Made by a program: the position numbers and the translations under genes. Positions 42,792-54,052 of a stretch of 64,000 nt of DNA are shown here, one piece after another. The notes below the pieces were generated by a model that was not told the DNA's origin, did not search any database, and was given only the letters and a program-made list of their open reading frames with translations. Numbering within the stretch: the first letter of the stretch is position 1; every line of letters begins with the position of its first letter. Source of the stretch: Pseudomonas allokribbensis (GTDB taxonomy: Bacteria; Pseudomonadota; Gammaproteobacteria; Pseudomonadales; Pseudomonadaceae); NCBI RefSeq assembly GCF_014863605.1, contig NZ_CP062252.1, positions 2,489,001 to 2,553,000 on the forward strand, given 5' to 3'.

Positions 42792-44402
42792 TTATTGCGC
42801 AGTGGCTGGTGCCAGAAAAGCGGCTTCCAGCAACTGCTGTGTATACGGATGTTGGGGAGCGGCAAAGATTGCTTGCGCGTCTCCCTGTTCGACCACTTGG
42901 CCATGCTTGACCACCATCAACTGGTGGCTCAGCGCTTTCACAACAGCCAGATCATGGCTGATGAACAAATACGTCAGGTTGTACTTGGCTTGCAGTGAAC
43001 GCAACAGCTCCACCACTTGCCGCTGCACCGTCCGGTCGAGCGCCGAAGTCGGCTCGTCCAGCAGGATCAGCGCCGGTTTGAGCACCAAAGCCCGGGCAAT
43101 GGCGATACGCTGCCGCTGCCCACCGGAAAATTCATGGGGGTAGCGGTGCCGGGTTTCCGGATCCAGACCTACCTCCTTCAATGCCGCAATAATCGCCGCT
43201 TCCTGCTCGGCGGCGGTACCCATCTTGTGGATCCGCAAGCCTTCGCCAACGATGTCGCTCACGCACATCCGCGGGCTCAGGCTGCCAAACGGGTCCTGAA
43301 ACACCACCTGCATCTCCCGACGCAACGGGCGAACCTCGTTCTGCGTCAGGCAGTCTAGCTGCTTGCCTTCAAAACGGATCGCGCCTTTGCTGCCGATGAG
43401 CCGCAAAATCGCCAAGCCCAGAGTGGACTTGCCGGAACCGCTTTCTCCCACGATCCCCAGGGTCTGACCCTGAGGCAGGCTGAAATTGATGCCGTCCACT
43501 GCCTTGACGTGATCCACCGTGCGCTTGAGCAGGCCTTTCTTGATCGGGAACCAGACTTTCAAGTCCTCGACCTGCAACAGCGGCGCCCCGATTTTATTGC
43601 TCGCCGGGCCTCCGCTGGGCTCCGCCGCCAGCAGCTCCCGAGTGTACGGATGCTGCGGAGAACGGAACAGCTCTTCGCACGATGCCTGTTCGACGATGCA
43701 ACCGCGCTGCATGACACATACGCGATGCGCAATTCTTCGCACCAGGTTCAAATCGTGACTGATCAGTAGCAGCGCCATGCCCAATCGAGCCTGCAATTCC
43801 TTGAGCAGGTCGAGGATTTTCAGCTGAACGGTCACGTCCAGCGCGGTGGTCGGCTCGTCGGCGATCAGCAGTTCCGGCTCGTTGGCCAGGGCCATGGCGA
43901 TCATCACCCGCTGGCGCTGACCGCCGGACAATTCGTGGGGCAGGGCCTTGAGGCGCTTGTGCGGCTCGGGGATGCCGACCATCTCCAGCAACTCCAGCGT
44001 ACGCTTGGTCGCGACTTTGCCGGTCAGGCCCTTGTGGATGCCGAGCACTTCGTTGATCTGCTTTTCGATCGAGTGCAGCGGGTTGAGCGAGGTCATTGGC
44101 TCCTGGAAGATCATCGCGATCCGGTTGCCGCGGATGTGGCGGATGGTCTTTTCGCTCAGTTCCAGCAGGTTCTGCCCGGAATAGGTGATGCTGCCCGCAG
44201 GATGACGGGCCAGCGGGTAGGGCAGCAGGCGCAGGATCGAGTGCGCCGTCACCGACTTGCCCGAGCCGGACTCGCCGACCAGGGCCAGGGTTTCGCCGCG
44301 CTTGATGTCGAAGCTGACGCCCTCGACCACTCGGTGCGAGCGCTCGCCCGTGCCGAATTCGACGGCGAGGTCGCGCACTTCGATCAGATTGTCCTGATTC
44401 AT
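42792..44402 (-). CDS. yejF: Peptide ABC transporter, fused double ATP-binding protein YejF
   Basis: A 536-residue protein with two complete ABC domains. Each has a Walker A (GESGSGKS twice), a signature (LSGGQRQR and FSGGQRQR) and a Walker B ([12 protein letters not shown] and [12 protein letters not shown]). Each domain also has the oligopeptide C-terminal extension. The fused form is typical of YejF, which drives YejB/YejE import of peptides and of peptide-nucleotide antibiotics such as microcin C in E. coli. ATG 44402 ([16 protein letters not shown]) follows yejE by 1 bp. Confidence 0.94.
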   Translation of the reverse strand: MNQDNLIEVRDLAVEFGTGERSHRVVEGVSFDIKRGETLALVGESGSGKSVTAHSILRLLPYPLARHPAGSITYSGQNLLELSEKTIRHIRGNRIAMIFQEPMTSLNPLHSIEKQINEVLGIHKGLTGKVATKRTLELLEMVGIPEPHKRLKALPHELSGGQRQRVMIAMALANEPELLIADEPTTALDVTVQLKILDLLKELQARLGMALLLISHDLNLVRRIAHRVCVMQRGCIVEQASCEELFRSPQHPYTRELLAAEPSGGPASNKIGAPLLQVEDLKVWFPIKKGLLKRTVDHVKAVDGINFSLPQGQTLGIVGESGSGKSTLGLAILRLIGSKGAIRFEGKQLDCLTQNEVRPLRREMQVVFQDPFGSLSPRMCVSDIVGEGLRIHKMGTAAEQEAAIIAALKEVGLDPETRHRYPHEFSGGQRQRIAIARALVLKPALILLDEPTSALDRTVQRQVVELLRSLQAKYNLTYLFISHDLAVVKALSHQLMVVKHGQVVEQGDAQAIFAAPQHPYTQQLLEAAFLAPATAQ

Positions 44403-44403
44403 T

Positions 44404-45423
44404 TCACTTCCTCGGGTCGAAGGCATCGCGAGCGGACTCGCCGATAAACACCAGCAGACTCAACATCAGCGCCAGCACCGCAAACGCGCTCATGCCCAGC
44501 CACGGCGCCTGCAGGTTGGATTTGCCCTGGGCCACCAGTTCGCCCAGCGACGGACTGCCGGCCGGCAAGCCGAAGCCGAGGAAGTCCAGCGCGGTGAGGG
44601 TGCCGATGGCGCCGGTCAGGATGAACGGCATGAAGGTCATGGTCGAGACCATGGCGTTGGGCAGAATGTGGCGGAACATTATTGCGCCGTTCTGCATCCC
44701 CAGCGCCCGGGCCGCACGCACGTATTCGAGGTTGCGCCCGCGCAGGAACTCGGCGCGCACCACGTCCACCAGACTCATCCACGAGAACAGCAGCATGATC
44801 CCCAGCAGCCACCAGAAATTCGGCTGGACGAAACTGGCGAGAATGATCAGCAGGTACAGCACCGGCAAGCCCGACCAGATCTCCAGGAAGCGCTGGCCGG
44901 CCAGATCGACCCAGCCGCCATAGAAGCCCTGCAAGGCCCCGGCGATCACACCGATAATCGAGCTGAGCACGGTCAGTGTCAGGGCGAACAGCACCGAAAT
45001 CCGGAAACCGTAGATCACCCGCGCCAACACATCGCGGCCCTGATCGTCGGTGCCCAGCAGGTTATCCGCTGACGGCGGGGCAGGGGCCGGGACTTTCAGG
45101 TCGTAGTTGATGCTCTGGTAGCTGAACGGAATCGGTGCCCACAGTACCCACGCGTCCTTGGCCTTGAGCAGTTCCTGGATGTACGGGCTCTTGTAGTTGG
45201 CTTCCAGAGGAAATTCGCCGCCGAAGGTGGTTTCCGGGTAACGCTTGACCGCCGGGAAGTACCAGTTGTTGTCGTAGTGCACCACCAGCGGCTTGTCGTT
45301 GGCGATCAGTTCGGCGCCGAGGCTCAGGCCGAACAGGATCAAAAACAGCCACAGCGACCACCAGCCACGCTTGTTGGCCTTGAACAGTTCGAAGCGCCGG
45401 CGGTTGAGAGGGGACAGGTTCAT
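44404..45423 (-). CDS. yejE: Peptide ABC transporter permease YejE
   Basis: A 339-residue permease of the OppC type. After a short cytoplasmic start (MNLSPLNRRRFELFKANKRGWWSLWLF) comes a first helix, a periplasmic stretch, and the five-helix BPD domain with the EAA-loop segment RAARALGMQNGAIMFRHILPNA. The large extra domain between helix one and two is a mark of YejE. It starts 1 bp after yejB ends and is followed by yejF, completing the membrane part of the importer. Confidence 0.94.
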   Translation of the reverse strand: MNLSPLNRRRFELFKANKRGWWSLWLFLILFGLSLGAELIANDKPLVVHYDNNWYFPAVKRYPETTFGGEFPLEANYKSPYIQELLKAKDAWVLWAPIPFSYQSINYDLKVPAPAPPSADNLLGTDDQGRDVLARVIYGFRISVLFALTLTVLSSIIGVIAGALQGFYGGWVDLAGQRFLEIWSGLPVLYLLIILASFVQPNFWWLLGIMLLFSWMSLVDVVRAEFLRGRNLEYVRAARALGMQNGAIMFRHILPNAMVSTMTFMPFILTGAIGTLTALDFLGFGLPAGSPSLGELVAQGKSNLQAPWLGMSAFAVLALMLSLLVFIGESARDAFDPRK

Positions 45424-45424
45424 C

Positions 45425-46498
45425 TCAATGCTCCCGGCTGGCAAAGTCGATGCGCGGATCGACCAGGGTGTAGGTGAGGTCGCCGATCAGTTTCACCACC
45501 AGCCCCAGCAGGGTGAAGATGAACAGGGTGCCGAACACCACCGGGTAATCGCGGTTGATCGCCGCCTCGAAACTCATCAGGCCGAGGCCGTCGAGGGAGA
45601 AGATCACTTCCACCAGCAGGGAGCCTGTGAAGAAGATCCCGATGAACGCCGACGGGAACCCGGCGATCACCAGCAGCATCGCGTTGCGGAACACATGACG
45701 GTAGAGCACGCGGTGACGGGTCAGGCCCTTGGCCTTGGCGGTGACCACGTACTGCTTGTTGATCTCGTCGAGGAAGCTGTTTTTGGTCAGCAGGGTCATG
45801 GTTGCGAAGTTGCCGATTACCAGCGCGGTCACTGGCAGCGCCAGGTGCCAGAAGTAATCGAGGACCTTGCCGCCCAGGCTCAGCTCGTCGAAGTTGTTCG
45901 AGGTCAGGCCGCGTAAAGGAAACCAGTCCAGATAACTGCCACCGGCAAACACCACGATCAACAGGATCGCAAACAGAAACGCCGGAATCGCATAACCGAC
46001 GATGATCGCCGAACTGGTCCAGACGTCGAAATGACTGCCGTGTCGCGTGGCCTTGGCGATCCCCAGCGGGATCGACACCAGGTACATGATCAGCGTGCTC
46101 CACAGCCCCAGCGAGATCGATACCGGCATCTTCTCCTTGATCAGGTCGATGACCTTGGCGTCGCGGAAGAAGCTGTCGCCGAAGTCCAGGGACGCATAGT
46201 TCTTGACCATGATCCACAGCCGTTCCGGCGCCGACTTGTCGAAACCGTACATGTGCTCGATTTCCTTGATCAGCGCCGGGTCCAGGCCTTGCGCGCCGCG
46301 ATAGGCCGAGCCGGCCACCGACACTTCGGCGCCGCCGCCAGCGATGCGGCTGGTGGCGCCTTCGAAGCCTTCGAGCTTGGCGATCATCTGCTCCACCGGC
46401 CCGCCGGGCGCGGCCTGGATGATCACGAAGTTGATCAGCAGAATGCCGAACAGGGTCGGGATGATCAGCAACAGTCGCCGAAAAATATACGCCAGCAT
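45425..46498 (-). CDS. yejB: Peptide ABC transporter permease YejB
   Basis: A 357-residue OppB-type permease with six helices: [36 protein letters not shown] at the start and the EAA loop [23 protein letters not shown] near residue 240. The insert between helices one and two ([19 protein letters not shown]) is the YejB form. It is coded between the binding-protein genes and yejE. Confidence 0.94.
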   Translation of the reverse strand: MLAYIFRRLLLIIPTLFGILLINFVIIQAAPGGPVEQMIAKLEGFEGATSRIAGGGAEVSVAGSAYRGAQGLDPALIKEIEHMYGFDKSAPERLWIMVKNYASLDFGDSFFRDAKVIDLIKEKMPVSISLGLWSTLIMYLVSIPLGIAKATRHGSHFDVWTSSAIIVGYAIPAFLFAILLIVVFAGGSYLDWFPLRGLTSNNFDELSLGGKVLDYFWHLALPVTALVIGNFATMTLLTKNSFLDEINKQYVVTAKAKGLTRHRVLYRHVFRNAMLLVIAGFPSAFIGIFFTGSLLVEVIFSLDGLGLMSFEAAINRDYPVVFGTLFIFTLLGLVVKLIGDLTYTLVDPRIDFASREH

Positions 46499-46502
46499 CT
46501 GA

Positions 46503-48344
46503 TTACTCCGTGCCCACAGGGTCGGCTTGCAGTTGGGTTTGCACTTCTACCGCAGGTTTTGTGTCGGGTTTGACCCACCAGGTGTTAATGCCGATGTCGT
46601 ACTTGGGGGAGACTTTCGGGTGGCCGATGTGGTTCCAGTACGCCACGCGCCAGCTCTTGATGTGCCAGTTGGGGATCACGTAGTAACCCCATTGCAGCAC
46701 GCGGTCGAGAGCGCGGGCGTGGGCCACCAGGCTTTTGCGCGAATCGGCGTTGATCAGGTTCTCCACTAGATGATCGACCACCGGGTCCTTCAGGCCCATC
46801 GAGTTGCGGCTGCTCGGCTTGTCGGCGGCGGCGCTCATCCAGAATTCGCGTTGCTCGTTACCGGGTGAGTTGGACTGCGGAAAGCTGCCGACGATCATGT
46901 CGAAGTCCCGCGAACGCACACGGTTGACGTATTGCGAGACGTCGACGCGGCGGATCACCAGATCGATGCCAAGGTCCGCGAGGTTGCGTTTGAATGGCAG
47001 CAGCACCCGTTCGAATTCGGTCTGGGCCAGCAGGAATTCGATGACCACCGGTTTGCCGGTGGCGTCGACCATTTTGTCGTCGACGATCTTCCACCCGGCC
47101 TCTTGCAGCAGTTGATAGGCCTCGCGTTGCTGCAGGCGGATCATGCCGCTGGCGTCGGTCTTCGGGTTCTCGAAGGCTTCGCTGAACACCTGCGCCGGGA
47201 GCTGGCGGCGGAACGGGTCGAGGATCGCCAGTTGATCGGCGTCCGGCAGGCCGGTGGCGGCCATTTCCGAGTTCTCGAAGTAGCTGCGGGTGCGCACGTA
47301 GGCGCTGTTGAACAGTTGCTTGTTGGTCCATTCGAAGTCAAGCAACAGACCCAGTGCCTGACGCACGCGAAAGTCCTGGAACACCGGGCGACGCAGGTTG
47401 AAGACGAAGCCTTGCATGCCGGTCGGGTTGCCGTTGGGGATCAGTTCCTTGACCAGTCGGCCCTCGGTGACGGCCGGGATGTTGTAGGCGTTGGCCCAGT
47501 TCTTCGCGGTCATTTCCAGCCAGTAGTCGAACTGCCCGGCCTTCAGCGCTTCCAGTGCGACGGTGTTGTCGCGGTAATAGTCGGTGGTCAGCACGTCGAA
47601 GTTGTAGAACCCGCGATTGACCGGCAGGTCCTTGCCCCAGTAATCCTTGACCCGCTCGTAACGCACCGAGCGTCCGGCCTTCACTTCGGCGACCTTGTAC
47701 GGGCCGCTGCCCAGCGGGATTTCCAGATTGCCCTTGTTGAAGTCGCGACTGGCCCACCAGTGTTTCGGCAGCACCGGCAACTGGCCAAGGATCAGCGGCA
47801 GCTCGCGATTGTTGTTGTGCTTGAACTTGAACAGCACCGTGAGCGGGTCTTCGGCGACGGCTTCTTCGACGTCGCTGTAGTAGCCGCGAAACATCGGCGA
47901 GCCTTCCTTGGTCAGGGTCTCGAAGCTGAACACCACGTCTTCGGCGCGCACCGGGTGACCGTCGTGGAAGCGCGCTTCGGGGTGCAAGTAGAAGCGCACC
48001 CAGCTGTTGTCCGGGGCCTTTTCGATCTTGCTGGCGATCAGGCCGTATTCGGTGAACGGCTCGTCGAGGCTGTGCTTGGTCAGGGTGTCGTAGATCTGCC
48101 CGACATCGTCCGCCGGCACGCCTTTGCTGATGAATGGATTGAGGCTGTCGAAGCCGCCAAAACCGGCCTGACGGAAAATCCCGCCCTTGGGCGCGTCGGC
48201 GTTCACGTAATCGAAGTGCTTGAAGTCGGCGGGGTATTTCGGCGGCTCGTTGTACAGCGTCACGGCGTGTTGCGGGGCGGCGCAGGCCAGCCCGGCGAAC
48301 AACAGGCCGCAAGCCTGCACGAGCAGGGTGCGAACGGCGTTCAT
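46503..48344 (-). CDS. yejA: Extracellular peptide-binding protein YejA (first copy)
   Basis: A 613-residue periplasmic binding protein of family 5, with signal peptide [23 protein letters not shown]. It shows [56 protein letters not shown] and [12 protein letters not shown]. It delivers peptides to the YejB-YejE-YejF permease. Start ATG 48344 overlaps the preceding binding-protein gene by 4 bp. It is paralogous to that gene, with the same KDLPVNRG and KNWAN landmarks. Confidence 0.92.
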   Translation of the reverse strand: MNAVRTLLVQACGLLFAGLACAAPQHAVTLYNEPPKYPADFKHFDYVNADAPKGGIFRQAGFGGFDSLNPFISKGVPADDVGQIYDTLTKHSLDEPFTEYGLIASKIEKAPDNSWVRFYLHPEARFHDGHPVRAEDVVFSFETLTKEGSPMFRGYYSDVEEAVAEDPLTVLFKFKHNNNRELPLILGQLPVLPKHWWASRDFNKGNLEIPLGSGPYKVAEVKAGRSVRYERVKDYWGKDLPVNRGFYNFDVLTTDYYRDNTVALEALKAGQFDYWLEMTAKNWANAYNIPAVTEGRLVKELIPNGNPTGMQGFVFNLRRPVFQDFRVRQALGLLLDFEWTNKQLFNSAYVRTRSYFENSEMAATGLPDADQLAILDPFRRQLPAQVFSEAFENPKTDASGMIRLQQREAYQLLQEAGWKIVDDKMVDATGKPVVIEFLLAQTEFERVLLPFKRNLADLGIDLVIRRVDVSQYVNRVRSRDFDMIVGSFPQSNSPGNEQREFWMSAAADKPSSRNSMGLKDPVVDHLVENLINADSRKSLVAHARALDRVLQWGYYVIPNWHIKSWRVAYWNHIGHPKVSPKYDIGINTWWVKPDTKPAVEVQTQLQADPVGTE

Positions 48345-50173
48345 TGACCTTTCTCCGAAGATTTCAGCCACCACGCGCTCAGGCCCAGGGTGTAGGGCGG
48401 CGTGCTGACGAAGGCGAACCGGTTGCGGTACGCCAGACGGTGATAATTGAGGTACCAGTTGGGAATGCTGTAGTGCTGCCAGAGCAGCACGCGGTCCAGC
48501 GCCTTGCCGGCGGCGACCTGTTCGTCGCGGGTGCGGGCGGCGAGCAATTGCTCGAGCAGATGATCGACCACCGGGTTGGCGATGCCCGCGTAATTCTTGC
48601 TGCCCTTGACCCCGACCTGGCTGGAATGGAAGTACTGCCACTGTTCCAGACCCGGGCTGAGGGTCTGGTTGAGGGTCATGAGGATCATGTCGAAATCGAA
48701 CTGATCCAGGCGTTGTTTGTACTGGGCGCGGTCCACCGTGCGCAGGCGTGCGTCGATGCCGATGCTGTTGAGGTTTTCAATGTACGGTTGAAGGATCCGC
48801 TCAAGGTTCGGATTGACCAGCAGCAGTTCGAAACTCAGCGGTTGGCCGGCAGCGTTCTGCAAGCGCTGGCCATTGAGCTTCCAGCCAGCCTCGGCCAGCA
48901 ATGCGAGGGCCTTGCGCATGGTTTCACGGGGAATGCCGCGCCCGTCGGTCTGCGGCAGCGTGAACGGCTCGGTGAACAGTCGGGCCGGCAATTGATCCTT
49001 GTACGGTTTGAGCATCAGCCATTCGTGACCGACCGGCAGACCGCTGGCGCTGAATTCGCTGTTGGGGTAGTAACTGGTGGTGCGCTTGTAGGCGTCGCTG
49101 AACAGCGCGCGGTTGGTCCACTCGAAGTCGAACATCAGGCCCAACGCCTCACGAACCTTCACCTCGGCGAAAGTCGGGCGGCGGGTGTTCATGAACAAGC
49201 CCTGGCTCTGGGTCGGGATCTGGTGCGGGATCTGCGCCTTGATCACATCGCCACGACGGATCGCCGGGAAGTTGTAGCCGTTGGCCCAGTTCTTCGCCTG
49301 ATGCTCGATGTAGATGTCGAACTCACCGGCCTTAAAGGCTTCGAAGGCCACGTCGCTGTCGCGGTAGAACTCGACTTCCATGCGATCGAAGTTGTACTTG
49401 CCGCGATTGACCGGCAAATCCTTGCCCCAGTAATCCTTGACCCGCTCGAACACCAGTTGCCGCCCCGGCGTCACCGAGGTGATGCGGTACGGTCCGCTGC
49501 CCAGCGGCGGTTCGAACGTGGTGGCCTTGAAGTCGCGGCCCTTCCAGTAATGCTGGGGCAGCACCGGCAACTCGCCCAGACGCAGGATCAGCAGCGGGTT
49601 GCCCGAGCGTTTCATCACGAAACGAATGCGCTGCGGGTTGAGGATGTCGACCCGCAACACTTCCTGAAGGGCGGTGCGATACAGCGGATGACCTTCCTTG
49701 AGCAACAGGCGATAGGAGAACGCCACGTCGTAGGCGGTGATCGGCGTGCCGTCGTGGAAACGTGCTTCGGGGCGCAGGTTGAACACCACCCAGCTGCGGT
49801 CTTCGCTGTATTCCACCGATTGAGCGATCAGGCCATAGCTGGAGGCCGGTTCATCGCCGGAAGGCGAATACTGGCCGGTGCCGACCATCAGCGGCTCGTT
49901 CAGCTCGTTGATGCCGTATTGCAGGAAATTCGGGGTGGTGACCGGGCTGGTGCCCTTGAAGGTGTAGGGATTCAGCGTATCGAAGGTGCCAAACGCCATC
50001 ACCCGCAAGGTGCCGCCCTTGGGCGCTTGCGGGTTGACCCAGTCGAAGTGGGTAAATCTGGCCGGGTACTTGAGCGTGCCGAACTGCGCATAACCGTGAC
50101 TTTCGGTGATCGTCGCGCTGACGGGGGAGCTCAAGGCCAGGCTGATCAGGAGCAGGAGGAGGGGACGCTTCAA
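48341..50173 (-). CDS. Extracellular peptide-binding protein, YejA paralogue (second copy)
   Basis: A 610-residue family 5 binding protein. The likely start is TTG 50173, which opens a typical signal peptide (residues L-K-R-P-L-L-L-L-L-I-S-L-A-L) ending at PVSA; no ATG lies in the right place. The mature chain begins TITESHGYAQFGTLKYP and has [16 protein letters not shown] and KNWANGYNFPAI, parallel to the next gene. It is the first gene of the probable operon with yejA, yejB, yejE, yejF and perhaps fabI. Two tandem receptors may broaden the peptide range. Confidence 0.87.
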   Translation of the reverse strand: MKRPLLLLLISLALSSPVSATITESHGYAQFGTLKYPARFTHFDWVNPQAPKGGTLRVMAFGTFDTLNPYTFKGTSPVTTPNFLQYGINELNEPLMVGTGQYSPSGDEPASSYGLIAQSVEYSEDRSWVVFNLRPEARFHDGTPITAYDVAFSYRLLLKEGHPLYRTALQEVLRVDILNPQRIRFVMKRSGNPLLILRLGELPVLPQHYWKGRDFKATTFEPPLGSGPYRITSVTPGRQLVFERVKDYWGKDLPVNRGKYNFDRMEVEFYRDSDVAFEAFKAGEFDIYIEHQAKNWANGYNFPAIRRGDVIKAQIPHQIPTQSQGLFMNTRRPTFAEVKVREALGLMFDFEWTNRALFSDAYKRTTSYYPNSEFSASGLPVGHEWLMLKPYKDQLPARLFTEPFTLPQTDGRGIPRETMRKALALLAEAGWKLNGQRLQNAAGQPLSFELLLVNPNLERILQPYIENLNSIGIDARLRTVDRAQYKQRLDQFDFDMILMTLNQTLSPGLEQWQYFHSSQVGVKGSKNYAGIANPVVDHLLEQLLAARTRDEQVAAGKALDRVLLWQHYSIPNWYLNYHRLAYRNRFAFVSTPPYTLGLSAWWLKSSEKGQ

Positions 50174-50303
50174 GTCAGATCCGATCCAGGCGGCTTGGGC
50201 TTTGTGGGCCGTACAGTAACAGCTTGTATGGACAGGAAAAAGACAGGGGGGTAATGCGCGCTTAATTGTGGGAGTCGCTGGCGGCGAAGGCAAAAAATGA
50301 CAG

Positions 50304-50332
50304 GCAAAAAAAGCCCCTGAAATTCAGGGGCT
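50304..50332 (-). terminator. Intrinsic terminator of mltD
   Basis: AGCCCCTGA / TCAGGGGCT (50312-50320 and 50324-50332) with a 3-nt loop. On the minus strand a T-tract follows, which ends mltD transcripts. Confidence 0.75.
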
Positions 50333-50337
50333 CTTTA

Positions 50338-51807
50338 TCAGTGCGGCTGGTAAACCGTGAGCATCTGCCCAGGCTTGAGCGCCTTGCCAGCGCCCGGGTT
50401 CCAGCGCTTGAGATGCTGCATCTCGACGTTGAAACGCTTGGCCACCACGTACAGCGTGTCGCCTTGCTTGACCTTGTATTGGGTCTGTTTCTGGTTGTCG
50501 GTCTTGCTGCTGGTCTTGCTGTTGGCGGCCAGCACCGTGTTGATGCGTCCGCCGCTGGTGTTGCGGGCCGGCGTGCGCTTGGTGGTGTCCTGCATGACCA
50601 GGGTCTGGCCGACCTTGAGGTTCTTGCCGGTCATCTTGTTCCAGCGTTGCAGGTCCTTGACGTCGACCTTGTTGGCCTTGGCGATGGACGCGAGGTTGTC
50701 ACCGCGTTTGACCCGGTAGGCACGCTTGAGCTTCGCGACTTCGGTCGGATCGGCGCCTTCGAAGACCGGTTTCAGCGATCGAGGGCTGATCAGTTCTTCA
50801 GGACGCATGGTCTGCAGGCTGGCGGTCAGCAGCTGCGCCTTCGAGGTCGGCACCAGCAGGTGCTGCGGGCCGTCGATGGTGGTGCGCTGCTTGAAGGCCG
50901 GGTTGAGCTGGAACAGCTCGTCTTCGTCGATGTTGGCCACCGCTGCAACCTTGGACAGGTCCATGCGCTGGTTGATTTCGACGACCTGGAAATACGGTTC
51001 GTTGGCGATCGGGTTGAGGTTCACCCCGTAGGCTTCCGGCGACAGCACCACTTGCGACAGCGCCAGCAGTTTCGGCACGTAGGCCTGGGTTTCTGCCGGC
51101 AGCGGCAGGTTCCAGTAGTCGGTCGGAAGACCCAGTCGCTCGTTGCGTTCGATGGCGCGGCTGACTGTGCCTTCGCCGGCGTTGTAGGCCGCCAGGGCCA
51201 GCAGCCAGTCACCGTTGAACATGTCGTGCAGACGGGTCAGGTAATCCATCGCTGCCGTGGTCGAGGCAGTGATGTCGCGACGGCCGTCGTAGAAACGGGT
51301 CTGGCGCAGGTTGTAGTAACGCCCGGTGGAAGGGATGAATTGCCAGAGACCCACCGCGTCGGCCCGGGAATAGGCCATCGGGTTGTAGGCGCTTTCAATC
51401 ACTGGCAGCAGCGCCAGTTCCAGCGGCATGTTGCGTTCTTCGAGGCGCTCGACGATGTAATGAATGTAGAGGCTGCCGCGTTCCCCGGCGTTCTCGAGAA
51501 AGGAAGGGTTACTGGCGAACCACAGGCGCTGTTGCTCAATGCGCGGGTTCACGCCCAGGCCTTCCTGGAGCTGGAAACCACCGCGCATGCGCTCCCAGAT
51601 GTCCTGGGGCACCTGCGGGCTGGGCTTCTCGGACAACCAGATGGGCTTCTGCTTGGCTCGCGCAGCAATGTTCGGCGTATGGGTCGCTTCAGTCTGCGGA
51701 GCATGGCTGGAACAGCCCGCCAGCGTGGCGGACACAGCCACCGCGATGGCTTGCGCCAGGCGGGTCAATGCGTCTGAATTGACGGACTTACGTATGGATG
51801 ACGACAT
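50338..51807 (-). CDS. mltD: Membrane-bound lytic murein transglycosylase D
   Basis: A 489-residue lipoprotein: lipobox LAGC with Cys32, then a lytic transglycosylase domain with the catalytic Glu138 in LLPVIESAYNP and the GLWQFIPSTGRYY and LALAAYNAGEG motifs. Two LysM peptidoglycan-binding modules follow near the C-terminus (YRVKRGDNLASIAKANKV, then YKVKQGDTLYVVAKRFNV). It cleaves glycan strands of murein. ATG 51807 (MSSSIRKSV) is used; an upstream frame adds residues before the signal. It lies next to gloB on the same strand, a conserved order. Confidence 0.94.
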   Translation of the reverse strand: MSSSIRKSVNSDALTRLAQAIAVAVSATLAGCSSHAPQTEATHTPNIAARAKQKPIWLSEKPSPQVPQDIWERMRGGFQLQEGLGVNPRIEQQRLWFASNPSFLENAGERGSLYIHYIVERLEERNMPLELALLPVIESAYNPMAYSRADAVGLWQFIPSTGRYYNLRQTRFYDGRRDITASTTAAMDYLTRLHDMFNGDWLLALAAYNAGEGTVSRAIERNERLGLPTDYWNLPLPAETQAYVPKLLALSQVVLSPEAYGVNLNPIANEPYFQVVEINQRMDLSKVAAVANIDEDELFQLNPAFKQRTTIDGPQHLLVPTSKAQLLTASLQTMRPEELISPRSLKPVFEGADPTEVAKLKRAYRVKRGDNLASIAKANKVDVKDLQRWNKMTGKNLKVGQTLVMQDTTKRTPARNTSGGRINTVLAANSKTSSKTDNQKQTQYKVKQGDTLYVVAKRFNVEMQHLKRWNPGAGKALKPGQMLTVYQPH

Positions 51808-51906
51808 TGGCTGGAAGTAAGTTCCGGGCAAAAATGTCGGGGGATTCTAGAAAGCGCACCCCCTGCGGTCAACCATTCAGAGTTTTTGTACCAAGTGGTG
51901 AACGGC

Positions 51907-52674
51907 TTAGAACTTATCTTTCCAAGCCCGCAGAGCCGCAAAAACCTCACTCGGCGCCCGGTTTTGAGCGCCATTCCGTTCGTCCACTTTTTGTTTAACT
52001 AATGTTTCACCGGTACGCAAAAACGGGTTTGTGAGCTTTTCCAGGGCCAGGGTCGAGGGCAGGGTCATGACGCCGTTCTGCCGTTGCTGGGTGACTTTTT
52101 CCAGACGGGCGGCAATGTTCGGGTTGCCCGGTTCCACGGCGGCGGCAAATTTCAGGTTGCTCAGGGTGTATTCGTGAGTGCAGTAGACCAGCGTGTCCTC
52201 GGGCAGCGACGCCAGACGACCGAGCGAATGGTGCATTTGCTCCGGCGTGCCTTCGAACAACCGGCCGCAACCGGCGGCGAACAGGGTGTCGCCGCAGAAC
52301 AGCAGGCCGTGGTGGTAATAGGCGATGTGCCCCAGGGTATGGCCGGGAACGGCGTAGACATCGAAATCCCAGCCGAGCACACGCACCTTGTCGTTGTCCT
52401 TGAGCGCCACATCACGCCCGGGAATGCTTTCGCTGGCCGGCCCGTAGACCGTGGCATCGGTTGCCTGCTTCAGCGTTTCGACGCCGCCGACATGATCATG
52501 GTGATGATGAGTGATCAGAATATCGGCGAGCACCCAGCCCGGATGCGCAGCGAGCCATGCCTGCACAGGGGCGGCATCCCCCGGATCGACCACCGCGCAA
52601 CGCTGGGTGGCATGATCCTGTAACAACCAGATGTAGTTGTCGGTGAAGGCGGGCAGGGCACTGATCTGTATCAT
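51907..52674 (-). CDS. gloB: Hydroxyacylglutathione hydrolase (glyoxalase II)
   Basis: A 255-residue metallo-beta-lactamase-fold enzyme that splits S-lactoylglutathione to lactate and glutathione, the second step of methylglyoxal detoxification. Metal ligands are in [10 protein letters not shown], then VPGHTLGH and [12 protein letters not shown]. The C-terminal part with [13 protein letters not shown] and the final NPFLRT is typical of GloB. ATG 52674 starts [18 protein letters not shown]. It is divergent from a methyltransferase gene 65 bp away and precedes mltD on the same strand. Confidence 0.95.
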   Translation of the reverse strand: MIQISALPAFTDNYIWLLQDHATQRCAVVDPGDAAPVQAWLAAHPGWVLADILITHHHHDHVGGVETLKQATDATVYGPASESIPGRDVALKDNDKVRVLGWDFDVYAVPGHTLGHIAYYHHGLLFCGDTLFAAGCGRLFEGTPEQMHHSLGRLASLPEDTLVYCTHEYTLSNLKFAAAVEPGNPNIAARLEKVTQQRQNGVMTLPSTLALEKLTNPFLRTGETLVKQKVDERNGAQNRAPSEVFAALRAWKDKF

Positions 52675-52739
52675 CTTCGGATTCGCCAAGCAGGTAACAT
52701 TGGCGCATCTTAGAGGTTCCTGGCGTGTTGGAGAATGCA

Positions 52740-53498
52740 ATGATCGATAAAGCGTTCGCTCAGGCCGATCCTGACTGGCTCGCCCTGATCGGTGCGGCCC
52801 GTGAGTGGCTGTCCGGCCCCCTCGGGCAATTTCTGCTGGACGAAGAGCGCCGCATGCTCGAAGACGAGCTCGGCCGGTTCTTCGGCGGCTATCTGGTGCA
52901 TTACGGCCCGTCCGCCGAAACGCCGCCGTCGGCGCCGCAGGTGCAGCGCAACGTGCGGCTTGGCGCACCATTGCCCGGTGTCGAGATCGTCTGCGAGGAA
53001 CAGGCCTGGCCGTTGAGCGAGCACGCCGCCGACGTGGTGGTGTTGCAGCATGGCCTGGATTTCTGCCTGTCGCCCCACGGTTTGCTGCGTGAAGCGGCCA
53101 GCAGCGTGCGCCCCGGCGGGCATCTGCTGATCGTCGGCATCAACCCCTGGAGCACCTGGGGCCTGCGTCATGTGTTCGCTCATGACGCCTTGCATCAGGC
53201 GCGCTGCATCTCGCCGTCACGGGTCGCCGACTGGCTCAACCTGCTGGGCTTCGCGCTGGAGAAACGCCGCTTCGGGTGCTATCGTCCGCCGCTCGCGTCA
53301 CCCAAGTGGCAGGCCCGTCTGGCCGGCTGGGAACGCAAGGCCGGCGACTGGCAACTGTCGGGCGGCGGCTTCTATCTGCTGGTTGCGCGCAAGATCGTGG
53401 TCGGCCTGCGTCCGGTGCGCCAGGAGCGCCGCGAGCCGATGGGCAAGCTGATTCCGCTGCCGATGGCCAAGGTCAATCGCCGCCGTATCGAACCGTAA
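52740..53498 (+). CDS. SAM-dependent methyltransferase-like protein
   Basis: A 252-residue protein of the class I methyltransferase type. The central part [45 protein letters not shown] matches the late motifs of type 11 methyltransferases, but the canonical glycine-rich motif I is weak. The catalytic role is unproven. It starts at ATG 52740 and lies between gloB (divergent) and rnhA, in an order conserved across Pseudomonas. Confidence 0.83.
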   Translation: MIDKAFAQADPDWLALIGAAREWLSGPLGQFLLDEERRMLEDELGRFFGGYLVHYGPSAETPPSAPQVQRNVRLGAPLPGVEIVCEEQAWPLSEHAADVVVLQHGLDFCLSPHGLLREAASSVRPGGHLLIVGINPWSTWGLRHVFAHDALHQARCISPSRVADWLNLLGFALEKRRFGCYRPPLASPKWQARLAGWERKAGDWQLSGGGFYLLVARKIVVGLRPVRQERREPMGKLIPLPMAKVNRRRIEP

Positions 53499-53590
53499 AC
53501 CTTCTTTTATTTGTGGCCGGGTCTGTCCCGGCCTCGGCCATCGTCGATCCGTGATCGACGGGGCAACGCATTTTTTCTGGATAGATTGGC

Positions 53591-54052
53591 ATGAGCGAAA
53601 GCGTCGATAGCGTAGAACTGTTCACTGATGGCGCCTGCAAGGGCAACCCCGGCCCCGGCGGCTGGGGCGCCTTGCTGGTGTGCAAGGGCGTCGAAAAGGA
53701 ACTGTGGGGCGGCGAAGCCAACACCACCAACAACCGCATGGAACTGCTCGGTGCGATCCGCGGCCTGGAAGCCCTCAAGCGTCCGTGCGAAGTGCTGCTG
53801 GTGACCGACTCGCAATACGTGATGAAAGGCATCAACGAGTGGATGGCCAACTGGAAGAAGCGCGGCTGGAAAACCGCCGCCAAAGAGCCTGTGAAAAACG
53901 CCGACCTGTGGAAAGAGCTGGACGAGCAGGTCAATCGCCACAAAGTCACCTGGAAATGGGTGCGCGGCCACATCGGCCACCACGGCAACGAACGCGCCGA
54001 CCAGTTGGCCAACCGTGGTGTGGATGAGATTCGCGGCTACAAGCAGGACTGA
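53591..54052 (+). CDS. rnhA: Ribonuclease HI
   Basis: A 153-residue RNase HI that degrades RNA in RNA-DNA hybrids. Catalytic acids are visible: Asp13 in [12 protein letters not shown], Glu51 in NNRMELLG, Asp73 in LVTDSQYV, and a further Asp in [10 protein letters not shown]; the loop His is in [10 protein letters not shown]. It is upstream of dnaQ as in many gammaproteobacteria, though here a small minus-strand gene lies between. Confidence 0.96.
   Translation: MSESVDSVELFTDGACKGNPGPGGWGALLVCKGVEKELWGGEANTTNNRMELLGAIRGLEALKRPCEVLLVTDSQYVMKGINEWMANWKKRGWKTAAKEPVKNADLWKELDEQVNRHKVTWKWVRGHIGHHGNERADQLANRGVDEIRGYKQD

Noticed and set aside
48344..50254. 636-codon plus-strand frame opposite the second yejA-type gene
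   Set aside because: No signal peptide or motif. The minus-strand frame is a clear family 5 binding protein.
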